The notes under the pieces are model-generated. The model saw only the letters and a program-made list of their open reading frames with translations, made no database searches and was not told the DNA's origin. From Acidobacteriota bacterium (GTDB lineage Bacteria > Acidobacteriota > Blastocatellia > Pyrinomonadales > Pyrinomonadaceae), in contig JACCVS010000749.1 in the NCBI GenBank assembly GCA_013698055.1, positions 1 to 6,513 on the forward strand: a stretch of 6,513 bases of DNA, written 5' to 3'. Positions 1-5,312 of this stretch are shown in pieces. A program made the position numbers and the translations under genes. The stretch's first letter is position 1, and the number at the start of each line of letters is the position of its first letter.

Positions 1-2
1 TG

Positions 3-794
3 GTCAAGCAGGCCGGTCTGGAAGATGCGCTCTCTGATGAAAGCATCGCTGAAGAGGTTTCTGCGCCGGAAGCGGGGGAGTTATCCAAAGACCTCGAAAA
101 GATGGGGCCGACCTTCATCAAGCTCGCGCAGCTTCTCTCCACGCGCGCAGACATTCTGCCCGTCCCTTACCTCGAAGCTCTCGCGCGCCTGCAAGACGAC
201 GTTGAGCCTTTCTCCTTCAAGGAAGTAGAAGAGATCGTGACCGAAGAACTGGGCGTGCGGCTCTCGAAAGCCTTCACTAACTTCGAGGCGCAACCAGTGG
301 CAGCCGCTTCGCTCGGACAGGTGCATCGCGCCCAGATGCGCGACGGGCGCGAAGTGGTGGTCAAAGTTCAACGCCCCGGAATCCGCGAACTTGTCCTCAA
401 AGATTTGGAAATCCTGCAAGGCATCGCGGAGTTTCTGGATAATCATACGGAGACAGGCCGCCGTTATGAATTCAGTAAAATTCTGGCGGAGCTGCGTAAG
501 AGTTTGCTGCGGGAGCTTGATTACAGCCAGGAAGCGCGTCATCTCATCACCTTCAATCGAAACTTCCGCGAGTTTGAGCGGATCGTCGTGCCGATGCCGG
601 TGGAAGACTACAGCACCACGCGCATCCTGACGATGGATTTCATCGAAGGCAAAAAGATCACGGCTTTAAGCCCGCTGGCTTTGATGGATTTGGACGGCTA
701 TCAACTCGCCGAAAATTTTTTCGCGCTTACCTCAAGCAAATCCTCGTTGACGGCATCTTCCATGCTGATCCGCATCCGGGAAATATCTTCCTGA
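3..794 (+). CDS. ABC1/AarF/UbiB-family atypical kinase, N-terminal part (5' end outside window, frameshifted at 3' end)
   Basis: The frame is open from the left edge, so the true start lies outside the window; the ATG at 102 is internal (EKMGPTFIK). Seen motifs: the family N-terminal signature GPTFIKLAQLLSTRAD (from 102), the Ala-rich nucleotide loop AAASLGQVH (300-326), the ATP-lysine strand VVVKVQRPG (Lys codon 363-365), then RELDYSQEA and TRILTMDFIEG. ABC1 proteins are atypical kinases/ATPases, usually membrane-linked, and several act in quinone lipid metabolism; the substrate here is unknown. The frame leaves the family pattern after ENFF at about 722 and ends in 23 unrelated residues before the TGA at 792-794. 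This part lacks the catalytic loop, which is in the next frame. The usual KxGQ motif reads KLAQ here. Family is sure; function is not. Confidence 0.92.
   Translation, partial: VKQAGLEDALSDESIAEEVSAPEAGELSKDLEKMGPTFIKLAQLLSTRADILPVPYLEALARLQDDVEPFSFKEVEEIVTEELGVRLSKAFTNFEAQPVAAASLGQVHRAQMRDGREVVVKVQRPGIRELVLKDLEILQGIAEFLDNHTETGRRYEFSKILAELRKSLLRELDYSQEARHLITFNRNFREFERIVVPMPVEDYSTTRILTMDFIEGKKITALSPLALMDLDGYQLAENFFALTSSKSSLTASSMLIRIREISS
716..722 (+). other. Frame break at a T6C slippery tract inside the ABC1 gene
   Basis: The zero frame reads GAA AAT TTT TTC GCG. Adding one T, or slipping back by one base, gives GAA AAT TTT TTT CGC GCT TAC, which restores the family sequence ENFFRAYLKQ. The seven bases in zero-frame phase are T TTT TTC, which fits the X XXY YYZ pattern of -1 ribosomal slippage. 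A single-base loss in a homopolymer explains it equally well and is more common. I saw no strong stem just downstream that would stimulate slippage. Confidence 0.85.
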
Positions 795-1591
795 CTCATG
801 ATAACAAAGTCGCCCTGATTGATCTGGGCATGGTCGGGCGCATCACGCCGCAATCTCAGGAGAACATTCTGCAACTACTCTTAGCTATCAGCGAAGGGAA
901 GGGCGACGATGCGGCCACATTGACCATTAAACTCGGCGAGCCGAAAGAGAACTTCGAGCAGGAGAAGTTCACTCGACAGGTCGCAGACCTCGTCACGCAG
1001 CATCAGGGCAGCAACGTTCAGCAGATAGATGCCGGGCGCGTCGTGCTTGAGATTACGCGCATCTCCGGCGAAACGGGATTTCGATTGCCGCCGGAGTTCA
1101 CGATGATTGCGAAGACGCTGCTCAATCTGGATCAGATTGTCCACGTACTCGATCCCGATTTCGACCCGAACGCTTCGATACGCCAGAACGCGACCGAGAT
1201 CATGCGCGAGCGCATGATGAAGAGTCTCTCACCCGGAAACCTCTTCAACACGCTGCTTGAAACCAAAGGTTTGATCGAAAAGCTGCCGAGTCGCATCAAC
1301 CAGTTTCTCGACACCGTCGCCAATAACGAAATGAAGATCAAGGTTGACGCGATTGACGAGACGAAGCTGATGGAGGGCTTTCAGAAAATTGCCAACCGCA
1401 TCACAATGGGATTGGTGCTCGCCGCGCTGATTATCGGGGCTGCGCTGCTGATGAGGGTTGAGACATCGTTTACCATCTTCGGCTATCCCGGCATCGCCAT
1501 CATTTTCTTCTTCATCGCCGCCGGGGCTGGATTGTTCCTCGTCTTCAACATCCTTTTCAAGGACGAGAAATCGGAGAAGAAGAATAATTAG
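722..1591 (+). CDS. ABC1/AarF/UbiB-family atypical kinase, C-terminal part (continuation in the -1 frame)
   Basis: From 722 the -1 frame continues the kinase without loss: RAYLKQILVDGIF, then the catalytic loop HADPHPGN (761-784) and the metal-binding DLGM (821-832). A helical C-terminal region follows, with two hydrophobic helices (about 1400-1453 and 1481-1558) and a Lys/Glu-rich tail. This matches membrane-anchored bacterial ABC1 proteins. An ATG exists at 830, but starting there would drop both catalytic motifs, so it is unlikely to be a real start. I see no ribosome site near 722. The piece should be read with 3-794 as one gene, either a disrupted gene, a sequence error or a frameshifted product. 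Downstream, 82 bases separate it from the next gene, with no clear terminator. Confidence 0.9.
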   Translation, partial: RAYLKQILVDGIFHADPHPGNIFLTHDNKVALIDLGMVGRITPQSQENILQLLLAISEGKGDDAATLTIKLGEPKENFEQEKFTRQVADLVTQHQGSNVQQIDAGRVVLEITRISGETGFRLPPEFTMIAKTLLNLDQIVHVLDPDFDPNASIRQNATEIMRERMMKSLSPGNLFNTLLETKGLIEKLPSRINQFLDTVANNEMKIKVDAIDETKLMEGFQKIANRITMGLVLAALIIGAALLMRVETSFTIFGYPGIAIIFFFIAAGAGLFLVFNILFKDEKSEKKNN

Positions 1592-1621
1592 CCAGCAGTC
1601 AAATACACAGGCATTAGCGAG

Positions 1622-1649
1622 TTAGCAATTCATATGACAGTAATATAGT
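1622..1649 (+). promoter_or_regulatory. Possible sigma70-type promoter for the small-protein/nucleotidyltransferase pair
   Basis: A TATAGT -10 candidate (1644-1649, five of six consensus bases) lies 16 bases after a weak TTAGCA -35 candidate (1622-1627, four of six). Transcription would start near 1656, giving a leader of about 18 bases that contains the GGAGAAG ribosome site (1661-1667). The -10 lies between the arms of the inverted repeat at 1635-1657. Placement is sensible, but a promoter of this quality can arise by chance. Confidence 0.4.
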
Positions 1650-1657
1650 AACTGTCA
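1635..1657. promoter_or_regulatory. Operator-like inverted repeat over the -10 box
   Basis: TGACAGT (1635-1641) and ACTGTCA (1651-1657) form a perfect 7-bp inverted repeat with a 9-base AT-rich centre that contains the proposed -10. It ends 16 bases before the ATG of the small protein. Such a dyad over a promoter is the usual form of a repressor site and would suit autoregulation by the pair below. As RNA it could also fold into a weak hairpin, but no T-run follows, so a terminator is unlikely. Confidence 0.4.
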
Positions 1658-1673
1658 GGCGGAGAAGACGATT

Positions 1674-1862
1674 ATGAGCCAACAGGATGAGCAGTTCGCG
1701 CCAGACCCGGTGATCGAAGCGTATAAGCGGGATGTGGATCGTACACTGATCCGCGAAAATCTGCGATTGTCGGTCGAAGAGCGATTAGAGAAGTTAATGA
1801 GGTTGCAGGAGTTCGCGGAAGAGTTGCGGCGCGCCGGGCGTGAACAGGAATTGACGAAATGA
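1674..1862 (+). CDS. Small charged helical protein paired with a nucleotidyltransferase (possible antitoxin-like partner)
   Basis: Encodes 62 residues, starting at an ATG preceded by GGAGAAG with six bases of spacing. No enzyme motif is present. The sequence is rich in Glu and Arg and predicted helical; its core is DRTLIRENLRLSVEERLEKL followed by a LQEFAEELRRAG segment. I recall similar short proteins encoded just upstream of small nucleotidyltransferases in soil bacteria, with no assigned function. Its stop overlaps the start of the next gene as ATGA, so translation is probably coupled. It lacks the RxxxxxxH motif of HEPN proteins, so it is not a classical MNT-HEPN partner. An antitoxin or adaptor role is inferred only from the gene order and size. 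Confidence 0.85.
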   Translation: MSQQDEQFAPDPVIEAYKRDVDRTLIRENLRLSVEERLEKLMRLQEFAEELRRAGREQELTK

Positions 1863-2344
1863 CGGACTTCCGCGCATTAGTTTCGTTGTTGGTTAATAGC
1901 GCTGTTGAATTCATCATCATCGGTGGTACGGCTGCCACCGTCCACGGCTCTGCCCGCTTGACCGAAGATTTGGATATCGTTTACCGGCGCACAGATGGCA
2001 ATCTCTCGCGTCTGGTGCGCTCGCTCACGCCTTACAAGCCATATCTGCGAGGCGCGCCAGCGGGCTTGCCCTTCAGTTGGGATGAGCGAACTCTTCGTAA
2101 CGGCCTGAACTTCACACTAAAGACCACGCTCGGCGCGCTCGACTTGCTTGGTGAAATCGTTGCGGGGGGTGGCTACGACAAATTGCTGCCCCATTCCATC
2201 CTACTCAAACTTTACAACGTTGACTGCTACTGCATCGGGCTGGAACGCCTCATCTATGTCAAACGCGCGGCAGGTCGCCCGAAAGATTTGGAGACGGTCG
2301 CCGAGTTAGAGGCGATTATGGAAGAGCGAAGGCGCGACGCCTAA
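1859..2344 (+). CDS. Small nucleotidyltransferase-fold protein (AbiEii/DUF6036-like)
   Basis: Encodes 161 residues. Near the N-terminus the strand FIIIGGTAATVHGSARLTED leads into DLDIV: Gly22-Gly23 and Asp37-x-Asp39 are the G-G...DxD hallmark of the polymerase-beta nucleotidyltransferase fold. Asp95 in GALDLLGE is a good third carboxylate, and the C-terminal LERLIYVKRAAGRPKDL block (about 128-144) is typical of AbiEii-like and related stand-alone enzymes. The family transfers nucleotides to RNA or protein in the characterised toxin members; the target here is unknown. The 4-base overlap with the preceding 62-residue gene suggests a fixed two-gene unit. All core acidic residues are kept, so the protein is probably active. 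It may be a toxin or a housekeeping tRNA/protein modifier. Confidence 0.88.
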   Translation: MTDFRALVSLLVNSAVEFIIIGGTAATVHGSARLTEDLDIVYRRTDGNLSRLVRSLTPYKPYLRGAPAGLPFSWDERTLRNGLNFTLKTTLGALDLLGEIVAGGGYDKLLPHSILLKLYNVDCYCIGLERLIYVKRAAGRPKDLETVAELEAIMEERRRDA

Positions 2345-2396
2345 ATGTTTGCCTGATTTTTAGCGAGAGCCATAGCGCATCCGACGTTTGTCACGG

Positions 2397-2425
2397 TTGC
2401 GGCGCGCCGAAGCGACTCGTATAAT
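2397..2425 (+). promoter_or_regulatory. Probable promoter of the FmdB/VWA/lipoprotein operon
   Basis: A perfect TATAAT (2420-2425) lies 17 bases after TTGCGG (2397-2402), which keeps the TTG of the -35. The predicted start near 2432 leaves a leader of about 44 bases before the ATG at 2476. The spacer begins within a 10-bp palindrome, CGGCGCGCCG (2400-2409), which may be chance in GC-rich DNA or a regulator site. Confidence 0.5.
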
Positions 2426-2475
2426 TCTCGCCAACCTAAAATGTAGAAGAAAGTTTCTGGAGTTAAAGATTTCTC

Positions 2476-2835
2476 ATGCCGATTTATGAGTATCAATGCG
2501 TCAAGTGTAACGCGCACATTGAAGCCATGCAAAAGATGGCTGACAAGCCGTTGACCAAATGCCGCAAGTGCGGCGGGCGTTTGGAAAAGCAATGGTCGTC
2601 CACGAGTTTTCAACTTAAAGGCTCTGGCTGGTACGTGACGGATTACGCGGCGAAGAAAGCAGAGACAAAAGACGAATCAAAAGAAGCGGCTAAAAAACCG
2701 GACGCCAAAGAAGAGAAAAAGACCGCGACAGACACCGCTCCAACAGGCGACAAGGCAACGTCCAAAGAGACAACCTCCTCTAAAAAGTCGAGTACAACAA
2801 AGTCTGCCTCATCAAGCGGCGACAAAAAAGTTTAA
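2476..2835 (+). CDS. FmdB-family zinc ribbon protein with Lys/Ser/Thr-rich tail
   Basis: Encodes 119 residues. MPIYEYQC is the family N-terminus. Cys8-x-x-Cys11 and Cys29-x-x-Cys32 form one zinc knuckle, followed by the serine stretch WSSTSFQLKGSGWYVTDY that closes the FmdB regulatory domain at about residue 57. FmdB was named from a putative regulator next to formamidase, but the family's general function is not established. Residues 58-119 are low complexity, rich in Lys, Glu, Ser and Thr with many Lys-Lys pairs, and probably disordered; tails of this kind are common in the family. A weak GGAG sits 13 bases before the ATG. It is the first gene of a likely operon, 19 bases before the VWA gene. 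Confidence 0.93.
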   Translation: MPIYEYQCVKCNAHIEAMQKMADKPLTKCRKCGGRLEKQWSSTSFQLKGSGWYVTDYAAKKAETKDESKEAAKKPDAKEEKKTATDTAPTGDKATSKETTSSKKSSTTKSASSSGDKKV

Positions 2836-2854
2836 GTTTTACCGGGTGAAGTTC

Positions 2855-3751
2855 ATGCGCGCTCTATCCAAAACACTGATCGCCTCTCTTTTCATCTCCC
2901 TTTCATTAGGTATCGCGGCAGGACAGGCCGGGCGGCGTCCGCGCCCCGCAAATGAAAGCGGAGTCCTGCTCAACGTCGTCGCCAAGCGCGAGAATGACTC
3001 AAGCGGCCCCATCACGAGCAAACAGATTTCGCTTTACGACGGCGGGATGGAACAGACCATCAAGAGTTTCTCGCCCGACCCGTCGCCCGCGCGAATCGTG
3101 CTGCTGGTTGATAATTCGCTGACGATTCGCGCCGACGTGGAAAAACTGGAAGAAGCAGCGCGCGAATTCGCCTACGAGATTTTCGAGGGCGATAAATTGC
3201 TGATCGTTGGTTATGACGATCAGGCGGAGATCGTCGCCGACTGGACAGATGATGCGAAGCAGATCGAAAAGTCGCTCGCGAACTTTCGCAAGAAAGGCGA
3301 CCCGCATCTTTTCGATGCCTTGAGTGCGGTAGCACAGGAAGCTTTGCTTCCGTTCAAAGCCTCGAACCAGAAGCGCATCGTCGTCGTCATCGGCGACGGG
3401 CTTGATCGCGGCAGCAAGACGAAGTTCGATAAGATACTCGCCGAGCTGCAATCGCAGGACATCACTGTTTACGCCGTGCAAGCGCCTGATCGAACGGGCG
3501 GCGCTCTCAGGCGAGACCAGCCGAAACCCGTTCAGGTGATTGAAAAGCTCGCCGAGGGCACGGGTGGCCGCGTCTTCTCAATCAAAGATTTGCGCGAAGC
3601 TGCCAAAGCAATTTGCGATGAACTGCGTAAGAACCGCTACCTGCTCTCCTACGCTCCGGCCAATGTTTCTTACGGCGACGCGCGCCGCCTGCTCATCCTC
3701 GCGGACTCCGGCATCAACGTTCGCTCTAAGACGCTTCAGCCGCCGAATTGA
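2855..3751 (+). CDS. Secreted VWA-domain protein of the acidobacterial VWFA-related type
   Basis: Encodes 298 residues from the ATG at 2855, chosen because GGTGA lies five bases upstream; a GTG at 2846 in the same frame has no ribosome site. A signal peptide is clear: MRALSKT, a hydrophobic stretch to Gly19, then AAGQA as the probable cleavage region. A short strand-rich segment (37-72: VLLNVVAKRE, ISLYDGGM) precedes the VWA domain (about 80-225). The metal site is partial: Asp86-x-Ser88-x-Thr90 in place of DxSxS, with VVVIGDGLD (176-184) supplying the later Asp. The usual Thr of the second loop appears replaced in GDPHLFDAL (148-156). The C-terminal YLLSYAP...RRLLI...INVRSK matches the end of the family but lacks its usual RxGY finish. 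Probably binds a protein partner in the periplasm; the partner is unknown. Confidence 0.88.
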   Translation: MRALSKTLIASLFISLSLGIAAGQAGRRPRPANESGVLLNVVAKRENDSSGPITSKQISLYDGGMEQTIKSFSPDPSPARIVLLVDNSLTIRADVEKLEEAAREFAYEIFEGDKLLIVGYDDQAEIVADWTDDAKQIEKSLANFRKKGDPHLFDALSAVAQEALLPFKASNQKRIVVVIGDGLDRGSKTKFDKILAELQSQDITVYAVQAPDRTGGALRRDQPKPVQVIEKLAEGTGGRVFSIKDLREAAKAICDELRKNRYLLSYAPANVSYGDARRLLILADSGINVRSKTLQPPN

Positions 3752-3795
3752 CGGGTTGGAGCGATTCGTTTGTGGAAGCTGAAACTGTTAAGGCC

Positions 3796-4254
3796 ATGAA
3801 CCTCACGAACATTCTCGCCACTGTATTCTTATTATCCATTGCTGTTGTTTATCTAGCCTGCCAGCCTCAGACTGATTCCCATCCGAGAGCTACTATTGAA
3901 GGCGGCTATCCTCCGAGATTTATGGTGTCAGGGCGGGGCACTTTGGATTCTATAATCGTGAGCGGCCCTGACAAGAAGCGTAAGGCTCCAGAAGGCGCAG
4001 CCGATTATCGAGAAGAGTATTGGATGATTATGCCGAAATCTGAAATGGACGTTCAGCGTCTTGCAGAGTCGGGCGGCATTATTTACGGCAAAGTCCCGGA
4101 GGGCTTTGTCCAATGGATTCCAAAAAGCGGCGCGCCTGCCCCGCTTTTTGAAGGTGGCCTGTTTAATTTTCAGCTTCAGACAAAGGGTAGTGGCGGCGCA
4201 GTAAGCGTTTTCTTCACTCTTCGTGAAGGTAAGGTTATTACTACGGGAGATTGA
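3796..4254 (+). CDS. Small probable lipoprotein, unknown function
   Basis: Encodes 152 residues from the ATG at 3796, where a hydrophobic leader MNLTNILATVFLLSIAVVY begins and ends at LAC (Cys22), a loose lipobox. After that the mature part is small and strand-rich, with GYPPRFMVSGRGTLDSIIVSG, a YWMIMP segment, YGKVPEGFVQWIP and a final FFTLREGKVITTGD. I do not recognise a named domain. An in-frame TTG at 3748 overlaps the VWA stop and would add 16 residues, but the leader would then be internal. The ribosome site is weak (AAGG two bases before the ATG), so translation may depend on the VWA gene 44 bases upstream. Base usage is visibly more AT-rich at third positions than in neighbours. Confidence 0.7.
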   Translation: MNLTNILATVFLLSIAVVYLACQPQTDSHPRATIEGGYPPRFMVSGRGTLDSIIVSGPDKKRKAPEGAADYREEYWMIMPKSEMDVQRLAESGGIIYGKVPEGFVQWIPKSGAPAPLFEGGLFNFQLQTKGSGGAVSVFFTLREGKVITTGD

Positions 4255-4288
4255 TTGCTGGCGAGCAACTGTTAGAGGGAATGCCTCT
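4255..4288. other. Two short stem-loops between convergent genes
   Basis: TTGCT-GGCG-AGCAA (4255-4268) starts right after the lipoprotein stop, and AGAGG...CCTCT (4274-4278/4284-4288) follows. Each has a 5-bp stem and neither is followed by a T-run on either strand, so they are at best weak transcript ends. Confidence 0.2.
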
Positions 4289-4316
4289 TCGATTGTCGCT
4301 TATTTCCTGCCATTTA

Positions 4317-4502
4317 TCATGGCTTCTTCCTTGAATAAATATAGAACATGATGACGACGACGAGCAGGAAGATGACTTCCAGCAGTGCGAAGTACCCCGC
4401 GTCGAATACGCCCGCTTCATCGTGAGCCTCGCGGTAAGCGACGAATGAAACGAGGGCGAGGGCAGTCGTGAGCCAGATGGCCTGGCGTTTGGCATCCCAC
4501 AT
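4317..4502 (-). CDS. 61-residue two-helix membrane protein, unknown function
   Basis: The reading begins at the ATG complementary to 4500-4502, with AAAGGA about ten bases upstream (complement of 4513-4518). A longer form from 4532 would add ten residues, but its start codon lies in the terminator-like hairpin of 4519-4549 and it has no ribosome site, so the shorter form is preferred. Two membrane helices are clear: residues 8-23 (AIWLTTALALVSFVAY) and 37-56 (YFALLEVIFLLVVVIMFYIY), followed by a positive SRKKP end that should lie in the cytoplasm. The acidic linker REAHDEAGVFDAG joins them. Third positions are strongly GC, as expected of a real gene. It is convergent with the lipoprotein gene. 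No homologous family is recognised. Confidence 0.7.
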   Translation of the reverse strand: MWDAKRQAIWLTTALALVSFVAYREAHDEAGVFDAGYFALLEVIFLLVVVIMFYIYSRKKP

Positions 4503-4518
4503 GAACTTAAAGTCCTTT

Positions 4519-4555
4519 GCGGGCGTATCCATGACAGTGGATACGCCCGTTTTTC
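4519..4555 (+). terminator. Strong rho-independent terminator (+ strand)
   Basis: GGGCGTATCC (4521-4530) pairs perfectly with GGATACGCCC (4539-4548); C4520-G4549 extends the stem to 11 bp, and a G-T pair is possible beyond it. The loop is eight bases and is followed by TTTTTC (4550-4555). No T-run follows on the other strand, so it works rightwards only. The nearest rightward gene ends at 4254, so the terminator would close a transcript that runs antisense across the small membrane gene. Confidence 0.8.
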
Positions 4556-4561
4556 TCTTAT

Positions 4562-4626
4562 GCCGATTCAGAATCTTCCATCTCGGCTATGATTATGCCA
4601 CACTTACGCCAACACGTGTTTGTGGC
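4562..4626. promoter_or_regulatory. Regulatory-looking spacer: dyads and AT-rich -10 candidates
   Basis: Between the terminator and the zinc-ribbon gene lie GATTC-A-GAATC (4565-4575), a TATGAT (4588-4593) on + that could be a -10, a CATAAT (complement of 4592-4597) on - for the small membrane gene, and a perfect 10-bp palindrome AACACGTGTT (4611-4620). GCCACA/TGTGGC (4597-4602/4621-4626) encloses the palindrome. No good -35 was found on either strand, so both promoters remain tentative. Confidence 0.3.
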
Positions 4627-4664
4627 TTTAGCGATTTCATCTCTTCAAAGAAGGTCTCTCTAAA

Positions 4665-5234
4665 ATGTATTGCCCGCAATGCGGCCAACAACAAGCTTCA
4701 AGCGAGATGCGGTTCTGCTCGCGTTGCGGCTTCCCGCTCGGTGGCGTAGTGGAACTGCTCGCAGGCGGCGGCGTGCTCCAATCCGTGGGGGGCGAAGAAT
4801 TGCGAGAGCAGGCGCTCTCGCCACGTCGCCGGGGCGTCAGGCAAGGTGTTGTGATGATGTTGCTTGGGACGGTGATTGTGCCGGTTCTGGGGATATTAAA
4901 TGCCCATCAAGAACAGACAACCATGCTTGAAATACTCGTCGCGATTTCCGCCGTCATCTTTTTCGCCGGTGGTTTGATGCGAATTCTCTACGCGCTTCTC
5001 TTTGAGTCAGCAACACCGGGCTCAAGGGGCGACTCCCTCACTGATGTTCTTCCCGTTTCACCCGCAGCACTCAACGCGGGAGCGCGTATTTCAGCCCTGC
5101 CTCCGGCACAGAGCATTCCAGTTTCAGAGTTTACGTCCAGACGCATGAACACCGCAGAGCTGATGCATCCTCCGAGCGTCACCGAGAACACGACCAGGCT
5201 GCTCGACGAAGAAAAGAGCACGCGCGGCGAATAG
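4665..5234 (+). CDS. Zinc-ribbon membrane protein
   Basis: Encodes 189 residues. The N-terminus is a compact zinc ribbon, Cys3-x-x-Cys6 and Cys18-x-x-Cys21 (CPQCGQQ...CSRCGFPLGG). A Gly-rich linker and an RRR cluster (54-56) lead to two membrane helices, about 61-79 (GVVMMLLGTVIVPVLGILN) and 87-113. The C-terminal 75 residues are Pro/Ser/Thr-rich and disordered, ending with SVTENTTRLLDEE. I have the impression that zinc-ribbon proteins of Blastocatellia share this tail, but no function is known. An AAGAAGG ribosome site lies ten bases before the ATG. The topology would put the ribbon and tail on the same side, probably cytoplasmic. A sensor or membrane-scaffold role is a guess. Confidence 0.85.
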   Translation: MYCPQCGQQQASSEMRFCSRCGFPLGGVVELLAGGGVLQSVGGEELREQALSPRRRGVRQGVVMMLLGTVIVPVLGILNAHQEQTTMLEILVAISAVIFFAGGLMRILYALLFESATPGSRGDSLTDVLPVSPAALNAGARISALPPAQSIPVSEFTSRRMNTAELMHPPSVTENTTRLLDEEKSTRGE

Positions 5235-5255
5235 GCGAATCAGCATAAGAAAACA

Positions 5256-5312
5256 GCAAAGGCGCGAAGACAGGGAAAGGAACTTTCACCTTTTGCATCT
5301 TCGCGCCTTTGC
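5256..5312 (-). terminator. Long hairpin, probable terminator of the aminotransferase gene
   Basis: GCAAAGGCGCGAAGA (5256-5270) and TCTTCGCGCCTTTGC (5298-5312) form a perfect 15-bp inverted repeat with a 27-base loop, which can itself pair (AAAGG 5276-5280 with CCTTT 5289-5293). Read on the minus strand, the stem is followed by TGTTTTCTT, so it suits the leftward aminotransferase, whose stop is at 5320-5322. No T-run follows on the + strand, but the stem may still help to end the zinc-ribbon transcript. The wording of the arms resembles dispersed intergenic palindromes. Confidence 0.65.

Noticed and set aside
81..542. Minus-strand open frame opposite the ABC1 kinase
   Set aside because: The + strand carries unmistakable ABC1 motifs throughout, so this is a shadow.
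1614..2367. Direct 8-base repeat TTAGCGAG at 1614-1621 and 2360-2367 flanking the nucleotidyltransferase pair, as a possible target-site duplication
   Set aside because: An 8-base match between two spacers of this size is not rare by chance, and no terminal inverted repeats or transposase accompany it.
2388..2425. TTGTCA (2388-2393) as the -35 for the TATAAT at 2420
   Set aside because: The spacing would be 26 bases, too long for a sigma70 promoter; TTGCGG at 17 bases is preferred despite a poorer match.
2999..3481. Minus-strand open frame opposite the VWA gene
   Set aside because: The + strand frame has a signal peptide and VWA motifs, while the minus frame shows no recognisable feature.
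4468..4749. + strand open frame spanning the terminator into the zinc-ribbon gene
   Set aside because: It runs through a strong terminator hairpin and overlaps two better supported genes in other frames.
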